Shown: positions 15,402 to 24,176, counted from the stretch's first letter. The stretch: DNA of 27,818 bases from JAQVUB01 sp033809415 (GCA_033809415.1 JAPXLT010000023.1:1-27818), one strand, 5' to 3'. A program made the numbers and translations. The notes: generated by a model not told the origin, from the sequence alone.

Positions 15402-16940
15402 ATGTCTGAAGCTTTGCTGAAAGAACCGCTAAATCTTCTGTCTCGAGCTGATGTATCGAGGAAGCTTGTAAATAGCAAGCTCAAGGTGGAAGCCAAAAGT
15501 GCTTTTGGCCAATACATGACATCGGCCACTGTCGCCTCTTTTATGGCTTCCTTGTTTCCCGTCCCATCAAATCAAAGTATCCGGTTGCTGGACCCAGGTG
15601 CGGGTGTCGGCAGCCTGACATCCGCTTTTGTCGAACGTCTTTGCAAGGGTAAAACCGGCTATCGTATTGATGTGGATGCCTATGAAATAGACCCGATAAT
15701 GTGCCCGTATCTGGAGAAGAATCTTGACTTATGCGAAACAATAGCAGCGGAATACGGTACTTCGGTAGCATGGCGTGTTTGTGCTGACGATTTCATCGTT
15801 GAAGCATCAAGAAAACTATCCTCGCTCAATGGCCTTTGGCCTGAAGAGTTTGACAAGTACACGCACTGCATTATGAATCCGCCATATAAAAAGATTTCCA
15901 GTGCGTCATATCACCGGGCATATCTCCGCAGCGCCGGAATCGAAACTGTTAATCTGTATTCTGCTTTCGTTGCCTTAGCCTTAGCCTTGCTGGAAGACGG
16001 TGGATATCTGGTTGCAATTATTCCCAGAAGTTTCTGTAACGGTCCGTACTATCGCCCTTTTCGGGAATTCATATTAAAACATGCCGCAATACGGCGAATC
16101 CATCTTTTCGGATCAAGAAACAAGGCATTTAAGGATGACAAGGTTCTTCAGGAAAATATCATTGTGGCACTTGAGAAGGGCGCTCGACAGAGGGATGTCA
16201 CTATCTCGACTTCTACCGACGATACATTCTCCGATACATTCATTTCGGACTATCCATTCGAAGAAATTGTCCGAGAAAACGACCAGGAACTTTTCATTCA
16301 TATTCCGACGAGACCGGAAGCTGACTTTTTGAATTCTGCAAAAGCATTCAGTTATACGCTCTCCGATATTGGCATACAGGTTTCGACCGGGCCGGTTGTG
16401 GATTTTCGCATGAAGGAATATTTGAAAGCCATGCCTGAAGCCGGAACCGTGCCTTTATTGTATCCATGCCATTTCAAAGGGCAGTTTATGCAATGGCCAG
16501 TTGAAGACGGAAAAAAGCCCAATGCGATTCTGTACAATAAGGACACGCAAAAATGGCTTTATCCGAATGGCTTTTATACTGTGGTGCGCCGTTTTTCTTC
16601 AAAGGAAGAACGTCGGAGAATTGTGGCAAGTGTTGTTGTCCCTACCGTGTTTGGCGGAACGGAGAATATTGGCTTGGAAAATCATCTCAATGTCTTCCAT
16701 AGTAATAAAGAGCCGTTGTCAGAGAATCTTGCTAAGGGGCTGGCCGTTTTCCTCAATTCGACCGCTATTGATGATAACTTCCGGCGGTTCAGCGGCCACA
16801 CACAAGTCAATGCAACCGATCTTAAACTTATCAAGTATCCGAACCGTGAGACCTTGATTGAACTCGGAAAATGGGCAGTCAAGCAAGGAGAACTAACTCA
16901 GGGTATGATCGACGAAAAAATGGAAAGAATTGCAGAATGA
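15402..16940 (+). CDS. BsuBI/PstI-family N6-adenine DNA methyltransferase
   Basis: 512 residues, close to M.PstI (about 507). Motif X FGQYMTS is at 35-41, motif I LLDPGAGVGSL at 62-72 with DPGAGVG (64-70) binding AdoMet, and the catalytic NPPY at 159-162. The order X-I-IV fits gamma-type amino-methyltransferases. The next gene encodes a BsuBI/PstI endonuclease, which points to methylation of the adenine in CTGCAG and protection of host DNA. ATG 15402 has a weak GGGAG upstream. The gene overlaps the endonuclease gene by 4 bp (ATGA), so the pair is translationally coupled. No controller (C) protein gene is seen. The gene looks more A/T-rich than its neighbours, which suggests transfer. Confidence 0.95.
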   Translation: MSEALLKEPLNLLSRADVSRKLVNSKLKVEAKSAFGQYMTSATVASFMASLFPVPSNQSIRLLDPGAGVGSLTSAFVERLCKGKTGYRIDVDAYEIDPIMCPYLEKNLDLCETIAAEYGTSVAWRVCADDFIVEASRKLSSLNGLWPEEFDKYTHCIMNPPYKKISSASYHRAYLRSAGIETVNLYSAFVALALALLEDGGYLVAIIPRSFCNGPYYRPFREFILKHAAIRRIHLFGSRNKAFKDDKVLQENIIVALEKGARQRDVTISTSTDDTFSDTFISDYPFEEIVRENDQELFIHIPTRPEADFLNSAKAFSYTLSDIGIQVSTGPVVDFRMKEYLKAMPEAGTVPLLYPCHFKGQFMQWPVEDGKKPNAILYNKDTQKWLYPNGFYTVVRRFSSKEERRRIVASVVVPTVFGGTENIGLENHLNVFHSNKEPLSENLAKGLAVFLNSTAIDDNFRRFSGHTQVNATDLKLIKYPNRETLIELGKWAVKQGELTQGMIDEKMERIAE

Positions 16941-17893
16941 ACAAGAAGAACAGCCATAAGCGCATCAATGACACGATAAATATCTTGGCAGCACTTGGAA
17001 TGCCAAAGACCCAGCAAAATGAACGTTCTGCGCTTTGTCTTCTCGCCTTGTTGGACCTCACTCCCGATAAGAAGTGGAAAAACTCTGCAAAACCGCCGAT
17101 AGGGATAACGCCCATTATGGATTGGGCGCGTAAGCACTATCAAAAGGACTACGCACCCAATACCCGGGAAACGTTCCGGCGATACACCATGCATCAATTC
17201 GTAGAGGCAGGAATCGCACTCTACAATCCAGATAACCCTGGCCGTCCTGTAAATAGCCCCAAGGCCGTTTATCAGATTGAAGATACTGTTCTGAAATTAC
17301 TCCGATCTTTCGGCACTTCTGCGTGGCGTAACAACCTGGCGTCCTACCTTGCTGGCCGCGAAACCCTCGCAGCACGTTTTGCAATGAAACGTGAACAAAA
17401 GCGGGTTCCCGTGAAAATTGCCAAGGGCAAAGAGATCACCCTTAGTCCCGGCAAACACAGTGAATTGATACGAGACATCATTGAGGAATTTGGGTCGCGT
17501 TTTGTTCCTGGTGGCAGACTGATATATGCTGGCGATACTGGTGACAAATGGGGATATTTCGATGCACCTTTACTTGCCGAACTCGGTGTCAATATCGATC
17601 CTCACGGGAAAATGCCAGATGTGGTTCTTTTCTGCCCAAAAAGAAACTGGCTGTTACTCGTTGAATCCGTTACCAGCCACGGCCCTGTGGATGGCAAGAG
17701 ACATACGGAATTGTCACAGCTTTTCACCGGTTCCAAAGCAGGTCTTGTATATGTCACCGCATTTCCGGATCGCTCCCTTATGAGACGACATCTCGGTGAA
17801 ATCGCTTGGGAAACTGAAGTCTGGGTGGCTGACGCTCCTTCCCATCTGATTCATTTCAACGGAGAGCGATTCCTTGGTCCTTACAAAAACTGA
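16937..17893 (+). CDS. BsuBI/PstI-type type II restriction endonuclease
   Basis: 318 residues, like BsuBI (316) and PstI (326). The C-terminal half has the PD-(D/E)XK-type core of this family: MPDVVLF with D228, then LLLVESVTSHGPVDGKR with E243, followed by HTELSQLF and VYVTAFPDR. Residues about 1-150 form the helical N-terminal domain of the family. The predicted activity is cutting CTGCAG; the sequence shows the family, and the specificity is inferred from characterised members. ATG 16937 overlaps the methyltransferase stop codon (ATGA). A longer frame from 16871 lies inside the methyltransferase gene and is not needed. All key residues appear intact, so the system is probably functional. 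Confidence 0.95.
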   Translation: MNKKNSHKRINDTINILAALGMPKTQQNERSALCLLALLDLTPDKKWKNSAKPPIGITPIMDWARKHYQKDYAPNTRETFRRYTMHQFVEAGIALYNPDNPGRPVNSPKAVYQIEDTVLKLLRSFGTSAWRNNLASYLAGRETLAARFAMKREQKRVPVKIAKGKEITLSPGKHSELIRDIIEEFGSRFVPGGRLIYAGDTGDKWGYFDAPLLAELGVNIDPHGKMPDVVLFCPKRNWLLLVESVTSHGPVDGKRHTELSQLFTGSKAGLVYVTAFPDRSLMRRHLGEIAWETEVWVADAPSHLIHFNGERFLGPYKN

Positions 17894-18066
17894 ACAACCA
17901 CTGTCTTCACTGGTCATTCATGAATCAGGGCAGCATGTCATCTTTCATGGTTTGCGAAGCATTTTCCCTGCCGCTCGAATGCTGGGGACGAGGTTCTGAA
18001 GCGACACTTTGGCTTCAGTCAGTCTGGCCATTTCCCATAGGATTTGCCATGGCTTCTCCAGAACAA

Positions 18067-18105
18067 AAAACGCCTCCTGCGCAATGAGGGAACAGAAGGC
18101 GTTTT
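18067..18105. terminator. bidirectional intrinsic terminator
   Basis: AAAACGCCT (18067-18075) and AGGCGTTTT (18097-18105) form a 9-bp stem with A/T flanks on both sides. It sits between the convergent endonuclease and MscS genes and can serve both. The remaining bases from 17894 to 18066 show no repeat; a minus-strand stretch there is open for about 57 codons without a start codon. Confidence 0.75.
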
Positions 18106-18117
18106 CATTCCGGATAT

Positions 18118-18963
18118 TTATTTTTTTTCTACGGGGTAGAGGTGTACAGCCTGTTGCGGGAGAGGAATTGAAATTTCTTCCGCATCAAAAGTCTTTTTGA
18201 TCTTTTCATTTAGGGAAAAGAGAACATTCCAGTAATCCGAGGTCTTGACCCAGGGGCGAATCGCAAAAGTGATACTGTCGCGCCCTAGTTCTGTGACTAC
18301 AATCATGGGCGCGGGGTCCGAAAGAAGGCGGCTCTCCTCTTGGAGGATTTTTTCCAGCACCATGCGGACTTTATCGAGGTCTTCACTGTGGCTGACCGCT
18401 ACGATGATATTCAGACGACGTGTTGGTTTGGCGGAGTAATTGGTAATGATGTCTGCGGTGATTTTGCTGTTGGGAACGATGATCTTTTTGCCATCGATGG
18501 CTCGCAGTTCCGTTGAAAAGATACCAATTGCTTCGACAATCCCGCCTGTTCCTGCCGCCTCGATATAATCATCGACTTTGAAGGGTTTGAAAATCACCAT
18601 CAGCAGCCCCGCGGCAAAGTTAGACAGAGACCCCTGCAGCGCTAAACCGACCGCCAAGCCGGCTGCTCCTAAAACTGCTACAAAGGACGCAGTCTGGATG
18701 CCCAGCTGCCCTAAAGCCGCTACAATGATAAAAACGATCAGGATATTGTAGCAAAGACTGCAGGCAAAGGAAATCAGGGTTTCCTCGAGATGACTTTTCT
18801 GCATCATGCGCCGCAAAAGATTGCGCAGGATCATTGCAACCCAACGCCCGAATACAAAAATCGCTATCGCGGCCAGGACTTTAAGACCATATAACGTAAG
18901 CCATTCAGTTAGTTTTTCTGCCAAACTCTGTATCTGCTCAACTCTTATATTCTCAAGTGACAT
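18118..18963 (-). CDS. mscS: small-conductance mechanosensitive channel, MscS family
   Basis: 281 residues, almost the size of E. coli MscS (286). There are three membrane segments (about 27-48, 65-87 and 92-125). The pore helix TM3 is clear: GAAGLAVGLALQGSLSNFAA, followed by FKPFKVDDYI. The beta domain (EAIGIFSTELRAIDGKKIIV) and the alpha/beta C-terminal domain form the cytoplasmic vestibule. The heptameric channel opens at high membrane tension and releases solutes on osmotic downshock. ATG 18963 follows AGAGG with suitable spacing. It is divergent from a ClC channel gene, which fits a small ion and osmotic homeostasis locus, and converges with the restriction-modification genes. Confidence 0.96.
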   Translation of the reverse strand: MSLENIRVEQIQSLAEKLTEWLTLYGLKVLAAIAIFVFGRWVAMILRNLLRRMMQKSHLEETLISFACSLCYNILIVFIIVAALGQLGIQTASFVAVLGAAGLAVGLALQGSLSNFAAGLLMVIFKPFKVDDYIEAAGTGGIVEAIGIFSTELRAIDGKKIIVPNSKITADIITNYSAKPTRRLNIIVAVSHSEDLDKVRMVLEKILQEESRLLSDPAPMIVVTELGRDSITFAIRPWVKTSDYWNVLFSLNEKIKKTFDAEEISIPLPQQAVHLYPVEKK

Positions 18964-19058
18964 ACTTTTTCCTCTGTTAAGGTAAAAAACTCAGGGCGAA
19001 CGCAATAAATATAAGGGAATAGCTTCAAAATGCCAGAAAAGCGCACATGGAATTACTT

Positions 19059-19078
19059 GAAAATTTCCGAAAATTTCC
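19059..19078. promoter_or_regulatory. two tandem 10-bp boxes, possible operator
   Basis: GAAAATTTCC occurs twice in direct succession, one helical turn apart. It lies in the 214-bp divergent gap between mscS and the ClC gene and just upstream of the ClC -35 candidate. It could bind a regulator of either gene. No regulator gene is nearby. Confidence 0.3.
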
Positions 19079-19085
19079 GATATTT

Positions 19086-19114
19086 TTTTCAATTTTTCGT
19101 TTATTGCTTATAGT
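19086..19114 (+). promoter_or_regulatory. predicted promoter of the ClC gene
   Basis: TTTTCA (19086-19091) and TATAGT (19109-19114) are 17 bp apart. The start site would fall near 19121, leaving a leader of about 57 nt that ends in AAGGAG. Motif evidence only. Confidence 0.35.
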
Positions 19115-19177
19115 ATGGACAAGGCTTATAAAGCATAATGCTTTACGTTTTTTGAAATAGAAGGAGTTTAAGTTTTT

Positions 19178-20950
19178 GTGATGGTTCTATCTGACGGAAA
19201 GATACGATTGTTCAATAGAATTTTTCAGCATCGCATCTTTGGTGGCAAAGGGAAGTTGTTTGCTCTCAGCGTTCTGGTGGGCGTGATCACCACTTTTGCC
19301 GTGGTAGCTCTCAAGATGCTGGCGCAGTTTTTCCATCGCCAGACGGCAGAGTTGGCGCAAATTGCTCCCTGGATGCAGTGGGTCGTGCCTGCCTTTCCGG
19401 CTGTCGGTATTCTGTTCTGCATTGTTTTTGTGCGTTATATTCTCCGCCGTGACAAATATGTCAAAAGCTTGGATATGGTCATACAATCAACGACCGAGGG
19501 CCATGGTAAAATTCCCTTTCATCATTCGTTTGCCCATATTATTACCAGTGGCGTTGCCGTGGGATTGGGCGGTTCTGCCGGACTCGAAGCGCCCAGCGCT
19601 CTGACCGGTTCCGCCATCGGCTCGAATATTGCCCGATGGCTGAAATTAAGCCGTGAGAGCTGTGTTCTGCTGCTTGCCTGCGGTGGCAGTGCCGGCATTG
19701 CGGCGGTCTTTAACAGTCCGATTGCCGGGACTCTCTTTGCCTGTGAAATATTGCTTCCATCAATGTCACTGCCGGCTTTGGCACCGCTTTTGATGTCTTC
19801 TGCTGCCGCGACCTTGCTGGCCGGCTGGCTATATACAGGGCCGCAATTCCTTCAGACGGCTGTTCAGTGGAAAATGGTCAATGTCCCTTATTATGTGCTG
19901 GTTGGCCTGATCGCCGGGCTGGTTTCCGCCTATATCATAAAAATCACAATACTGGTTGCGAGGCACATGCACAAATTGCGCTCGGTATGGATCAGGGGAC
20001 TGGTTGGCAGCGTCATTCTGTATCTGTTTTTTCTGCTGTTTCCGCAGCTGATGGGAGAGGGATATCAATACATTGCCGCACTGGCCTACGGTGAAACCGG
20101 TCGGGTCACCGCGGGCATCCTGAATCATCCCTCGATGCTGCTAGTTCTGCTTCCCCTGCTTTTTCTGCTCAAACCACTGGTTTCCGGACTGACTCTGGAA
20201 AGCGGCGGCGACGGTGGAATTTTCGGTCCATCGCTGTTTTGCGGTGCCATGATGGGTTATTTCCTGTACAAAGTTCTGACTTTGTGCGGCATTCCCGGCT
20301 TGACGCCAGGCGTATTTATCTGCACGGGAATGGGCGGCATTCTGGCGGGTGTCATGCACGCACCGCTTACCGGAATCTTCCTGATTGCGGAGCTGACCGG
20401 CGGGTTCCAGTTGTTGCTTCCGCTGATGATCGTGTCAGGACTGTCCTGTTTTGTCAGCAAGAACCTGGTTCGCTATAACGTTTATAAATCGATGATTGTC
20501 GAAAAAGGCGGAAATCCTGAACCAACGGAGGCGTCCCTGATCCTGGAGCAAATTCAAGTGCATCAGATCATGCAGACGGACATGGTGACTTTCCGGCAAA
20601 ATCAAAGGCTTGGCGAACTGATGAAAATTATGCTCGAGGTGAAGCAGAGCATCTATCCGGTTGTAGAAGAAGATGGAACGCTATCCGGCATTATTCGTGA
20701 AGAGGACATGCGCCGCTTCGTATACAAGGAGACCATTCACAATCTGGTGCTTGCCTGCGATCTGATGCTGCCTCCGGAGCCGATCCTGCATTCCGATGAC
20801 ACGCTGAAGGATGCAGCCCTGTTTTTTGACCGTATTCGTTGCTGGCACCTGCCTGTCTGCGACAATGGACGCCTGGTGGGAATGCTTTCCAAAGCCGATG
20901 TCCTCGATTGCTTCAAGGAAAAAATAAGCAGCAAACCCGAATTGTTCTGA
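19178..20950 (+). CDS. ClC-family chloride channel/antiporter with two CBS domains
   Basis: 590 residues. The membrane part shows ClC signatures: TEGHGKIP (anion site 1), GGSAGLEAPS (site 2, with E137 in the place of the gating glutamate), GGSAGIAAVFNSPIAGTLFA, and GGDGGIFGPSLFCGA. Two CBS domains follow (about 465-520 and 525-585), starting with IMQTDMVTF and CDLMLPPEPI. CBS pairs usually bind adenine nucleotides and modulate gating. Cl-/H+ exchange is likely from the retained gating Glu, but exchanger and channel cannot be told apart here. The start is GTG 19178 or ATG 19181; AAGGAG lies 11-14 nt upstream. The stop codon runs straight into a heptamer array. Confidence 0.96.
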   Translation: MMVLSDGKIRLFNRIFQHRIFGGKGKLFALSVLVGVITTFAVVALKMLAQFFHRQTAELAQIAPWMQWVVPAFPAVGILFCIVFVRYILRRDKYVKSLDMVIQSTTEGHGKIPFHHSFAHIITSGVAVGLGGSAGLEAPSALTGSAIGSNIARWLKLSRESCVLLLACGGSAGIAAVFNSPIAGTLFACEILLPSMSLPALAPLLMSSAAATLLAGWLYTGPQFLQTAVQWKMVNVPYYVLVGLIAGLVSAYIIKITILVARHMHKLRSVWIRGLVGSVILYLFFLLFPQLMGEGYQYIAALAYGETGRVTAGILNHPSMLLVLLPLLFLLKPLVSGLTLESGGDGGIFGPSLFCGAMMGYFLYKVLTLCGIPGLTPGVFICTGMGGILAGVMHAPLTGIFLIAELTGGFQLLLPLMIVSGLSCFVSKNLVRYNVYKSMIVEKGGNPEPTEASLILEQIQVHQIMQTDMVTFRQNQRLGELMKIMLEVKQSIYPVVEEDGTLSGIIREEDMRRFVYKETIHNLVLACDLMLPPEPILHSDDTLKDAALFFDRIRCWHLPVCDNGRLVGMLSKADVLDCFKEKISSKPELF

Positions 20951-20951
20951 T

Positions 20952-21074
20952 CGGGGCAGGGTGCAGGGTGCAGGGTGCAGGGTGCAGGGTGCAGGGTGCA
21001 GGGTGCAGGGTGCGGGGTGCGGGGTGCGGGGTGCGGGGTGCGGGATGCGGGATGCGGGATGCAGGGGGCAGGGA
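20952..21074 (+). repeat. (GGGTGCA)n heptamer array after the ClC gene
   Basis: After GGGGCA come seven GGGTGCA, five GGGTGCG, two GGATGCG, one GGATGCA and GGGGGCA, all in 7-bp phase. The variants are grouped in blocks and not mixed. The array starts right after the ClC stop codon, is G-rich on the ClC strand, and fits the G3-N4 quadruplex pattern. Confidence 0.97.
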
Positions 21075-21099
21075 GGTCTATGTTCTGTCTGATCTGTCC

Positions 21100-21225
21100 G
21101 TCCGTGTCCCGTCCGTGTCCCGTCCGTGTCCCGTCCGTGTCCCGTCCGTGTCCCGTCCGTGTCCCGTCCGTGTCCCGTCCGTGTCCCGTCCGTGTCCCGT
21201 CCGTGTCCCGTTCGTGGTTAAAAAA
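21100..21225 (-). repeat. 11-bp tandem array, 10 units, after the FtsX gene
   Basis: Ten exact copies of GTCCGTGTCCC (21100-21209) run into GTTCGTGGTTAAAAAA, the end of repeat module A, which touches the FtsX stop codon (21226). On the FtsX coding strand the unit reads GGGACACGGAC, so the array is G-rich for that gene. The same unit, on the opposite strand, occurs upstream of FtsX at 24026-24066. Confidence 0.97.
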
Positions 21226-23997
21226 TCATTCGGTGCCGTCTTTGAGCAGTTGCAGTGGCGCGACGCGCAATGCCAGCAGGGCGGGGATCAGTGCGGCTAT
21301 CAGGCAGATGCCGAGGGTCAGCAGTGCACCCTCGAGAATTTGCTGCCAAGGCAGGACGAAATTCCAACCCATGCCGCCAAAAAACGTCAGATAAGTCGCC
21401 ATTTTGGCGCTGCAGAGTCCGGAGAATATTCCAAAGGCCAGACTCAGCAAAGTTGCGCTCGAACCGATCATGATCGCTTCTCCGAGCAATAGCCGCAGCA
21501 ATCCTAAGTTACTGAGTCCGACTGCCCGCATGATGCCGATCTCCCGGCGTCGCACCCGTATCGAGGCCAGAGCCGTATTGGCGACTGCCAGCGACATAAT
21601 CCACAGCAGCAAGGTCGGCATTCGCAGCATGCCGCTGACTACTGTTTCGGTACGCTCGAGGATGGACTGCAACAGCCCCCCCCTCGAGGTCAGTCGGATG
21701 GTCTCCTCGCCGATGACTGCATGGCCATGCCCTGTGACATGGAAGCTCTGACCGGCCTGACGGCGGGTGATTTGTCGCAGTTCACGCAGAAAGGCTTTTT
21801 CATCCCAGTGATCATCGAGATCGCTCCACAGGTAGTTGATCCGGCTCAGATTAAAATGTTGCCGGACACTGTTTTCGGAGGTGAAGATCAGTGCGGCAGT
21901 GCGTCCAAAGTGGCGTCTTGTGCCTGAGAATTTTGAGAACCAGTGCCATCCATCCAGGCGGATGATGCCGGCAATGTGATATTCGATGACCTTTTGGGGA
22001 TCGTCCGGTGAAATCAATTTGAAGGAATCGCCGGTTTTCAGACCGGTCAATTCGCAGAAAAATGTGGGTGCCAGGCAGTAATTGCCGGTACCGGCAAGTT
22101 TTTCCAGAGCCGCATTCCGGTCCGTCACGAACTCGAAGGGAAGCAACGGCTTTGTTCCTCCGAACGCCTCTTTGACTGGCATTCCGATCAGGGTGATATT
22201 ATCCTGCCGGATGACATTCTGGCGGGTGCGGCTTCCGGTGATATCGTCAGCCAGCGGGCATTGTTCGACTGCAACCGGCAGGCAGCGTCCAGGTTTTATA
22301 CCGGGGATTTGCTGTATTTGCGGAAAATCGTCGGGGTGGATTCCGCCCGGGACGATGGTCACAAAGAGGTCCGGCAACCATTTCCCTGGCAGGAATGGTT
22401 TCAGCAGAGAAGCACTCCAGATAACCACCATCATATAAAAGCCGAGACCCAGGCTGAGGGCAATGACTGTGCCGGTACTGCGCCAGAGATTGGCATCAAA
22501 CTGTGAACGAAGAAACGGAAGCGGCAGGCGCAGCAGAAAGGCTACCGGCCTGGCCAACAGCATCTGGCAGAGCAACAGGAAGGCCGGTGCCGCCAGGACA
22601 AAGCCAAGGGCTGTCAACGGACTGCCAACCAGGCTGTACAGTTTGACCCGCAGCATTTCCGGAATGCCGGGCTGGTTGATGATCCAGATTTGTAGCAACG
22701 GCAGCAGCAAACCCGGTAGAACCAGCCAGACGGGGATGCTGCGACGTTCTGCGAGCTGCGAGGGTTTCAGAGCATCGAGCACGTCGGCTCGGGATGCACG
22801 CCAGGCAGGCAGCAGGGCTGCGGCAAGGGCACCGGCGAGGCTGCAGCATCCGGTCAGCAGAACGGTCCAGAAACCGATCAGGCGCGGGTTGCTGCCGCGC
22901 TGCAGCGGATTGCGCAGGATGGCCGCATCGGAAAAGAAATTCAGCAGCGTGCTGCCAGCCAGCAGACCGCCTAGCCAGCCCAGCAAAGCAAAAAACAGGC
23001 TTTCCCATAGAATGCTTTGCACCAGCTGCCTGCGGGTAAGGGCAACCGAACGGAGGAGAGCATATTGCCTTACCCGTTCTTCGACGCCCATGCTCAGGCT
23101 GGTAAAAATAATAAAAAAGGAGATCAGCAGGGACAGTCCGGATGCCGTCCAGCTCTGCATTCGCAAGCGGCTGTCGGCGCTGCTGCTTTGCTGCTTTGCC
23201 TGAAAAAGCATGTTTGCATCGACGAGCTTGGCATCGGCTCGAATGTCAACTTTCCTGCCCGGCATCCTTTTTCCGGCGGCATAACTTACCGGCAAGGTGC
23301 CCCCGGCTATTTTTTCGGCGACATTCCAGCTGACAAAAATTCCATTCAGGGCAGGGGGCTGATATCCAGCGGCGGCACTTTCCCAGAGTTCCCCGGTTTT
23401 TCTGCCGCCGCCATCCTCGATGATACCGACAACTTGCAGCGGAAATGATCCTGCAAAAGAACCAGCCGCAAAGACTTCATTCAACCGCAATTTCAATTGC
23501 CGGACCAGAGAACTGTTCAGAACACAGGGCAGGGGAGCACTGTCGTTGGCAGGAACTTCCGGGGGTAGCCAGCTGCCTTGCTGAAGTGGACGGGGAGGAG
23601 TTATGGCATCGGTGCCGATCAGCAAATGGATGCCACCCGGCAGACCTTTCAAGGGCGGGGGCGCAGTCGGATGCACGTCTGTTTCCTGCGGACGAGCGCG
23701 GCGGCAGGTGACCTCGATGGTGCAGAAACGCTCGAGGAGCGAGAAAACCGGAGGTGGTACGGCACCCGGCCTTAGCCAGTCCGCCTGCTCGATGTTTTTT
23801 TTGGTCAGCAGGAAGCAGTCATATTTGCCGAGCAGTTCGGAGATTTCTTCGGCATCGAGTTCAGCGAGAGCGCCATCATAGCTGGCGACGGTCCAGGCAA
23901 CCAAGGTCGAGGCGGCAATCATTCCCAATATCGTCAGCATCGAGCGAACCGGATTGCCCAGCAGATGATAATAAGCCAGTCGAAACGAAAAAAACAT
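21226..23997 (-). CDS. ABC transporter permease with two FtsX domains
   Basis: 923 residues. An N-terminal membrane helix (about 8-30) is followed by a large periplasmic domain. The first FtsX domain contains GVEERVRQYALLRSVALTR and a transmembrane helix pair ending in PAWRASRADVLDALKP. A linker with two helices, a second periplasmic domain and a second FtsX domain (RVRRREIGIMRAVGLS, then LIPALLALRVAPLQLLKDG) follow. This 10-segment layout is common in LolCE/MacB-like exporters of lipids, lipoproteins or peptides; the substrate is unknown. ATG 23997 was chosen because AAGGAG lies 5 nt upstream; a longer frame would translate repeat DNA. The partner ATPase gene lies upstream, separated by a 182-bp repeat block, unusual for a pair that is normally tightly spaced. 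Confidence 0.93.
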   Translation of the reverse strand: MFFSFRLAYYHLLGNPVRSMLTILGMIAASTLVAWTVASYDGALAELDAEEISELLGKYDCFLLTKKNIEQADWLRPGAVPPPVFSLLERFCTIEVTCRRARPQETDVHPTAPPPLKGLPGGIHLLIGTDAITPPRPLQQGSWLPPEVPANDSAPLPCVLNSSLVRQLKLRLNEVFAAGSFAGSFPLQVVGIIEDGGGRKTGELWESAAAGYQPPALNGIFVSWNVAEKIAGGTLPVSYAAGKRMPGRKVDIRADAKLVDANMLFQAKQQSSSADSRLRMQSWTASGLSLLISFFIIFTSLSMGVEERVRQYALLRSVALTRRQLVQSILWESLFFALLGWLGGLLAGSTLLNFFSDAAILRNPLQRGSNPRLIGFWTVLLTGCCSLAGALAAALLPAWRASRADVLDALKPSQLAERRSIPVWLVLPGLLLPLLQIWIINQPGIPEMLRVKLYSLVGSPLTALGFVLAAPAFLLLCQMLLARPVAFLLRLPLPFLRSQFDANLWRSTGTVIALSLGLGFYMMVVIWSASLLKPFLPGKWLPDLFVTIVPGGIHPDDFPQIQQIPGIKPGRCLPVAVEQCPLADDITGSRTRQNVIRQDNITLIGMPVKEAFGGTKPLLPFEFVTDRNAALEKLAGTGNYCLAPTFFCELTGLKTGDSFKLISPDDPQKVIEYHIAGIIRLDGWHWFSKFSGTRRHFGRTAALIFTSENSVRQHFNLSRINYLWSDLDDHWDEKAFLRELRQITRRQAGQSFHVTGHGHAVIGEETIRLTSRGGLLQSILERTETVVSGMLRMPTLLLWIMSLAVANTALASIRVRRREIGIMRAVGLSNLGLLRLLLGEAIMIGSSATLLSLAFGIFSGLCSAKMATYLTFFGGMGWNFVLPWQQILEGALLTLGICLIAALIPALLALRVAPLQLLKDGTE

Positions 23998-24025
23998 AAA
24001 GACTCCTTGGCGTGCACAGCGTCCA

Positions 24026-24066
24026 CACGGACGGGACACGGACGGGACACGGACTTGACACGGACG
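24026..24066 (+). repeat. 11-bp tandem array upstream of FtsX
   Basis: Nearly four units of CACGGACGGGA, the inverse of the unit at 21100-21209. It starts 28 bp upstream of the FtsX start codon. On the FtsX coding strand the array is C-rich. Confidence 0.92.
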
Positions 24067-24080
24067 TCCCCTTCGCCCCA

Positions 24081-24108
24081 ACGCACCACGCACCACGCAC
24101 CACGCACC
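24081..24108 (-). repeat. 7-bp array (ACGCACC)4
   Basis: Four exact copies of ACGCACC, reading GGTGCGT on the strand of the upstream ABC ATPase. It lies about 72 bp after that gene's stop codon. The unit resembles the GCACTACGCACCCC stretch near 12708. Confidence 0.9.
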
Positions 24109-24116
24109 TTGCCCCC

Positions 24117-24176
24117 CATCCGTCAAAGCAACAACCCTACAAATTTTTCCGTGTTTTCCGTGGTTAAAAAACAAGT
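24117..24176 (-). repeat. dispersed repeat module A (inverted)
   Basis: CATCCGTCAAAGCAACAACC, then TTTTCCGTGTTTTCCGTGG and TTAAAAAACAAG. It ends 3 bp before the ABC ATPase stop codon. Confidence 0.88.

Noticed and set aside
21100..21209. Possible CRISPR array
   Set aside because: The units are contiguous 11-mers with no spacers, and no cas gene is in the window.
20839..21492. Frame with repeated G-C-R-V-Q and V-S-R-P-C-P units
   Set aside because: It is produced by the 7-bp and 11-bp arrays between ClC and FtsX and has no independent start signal.
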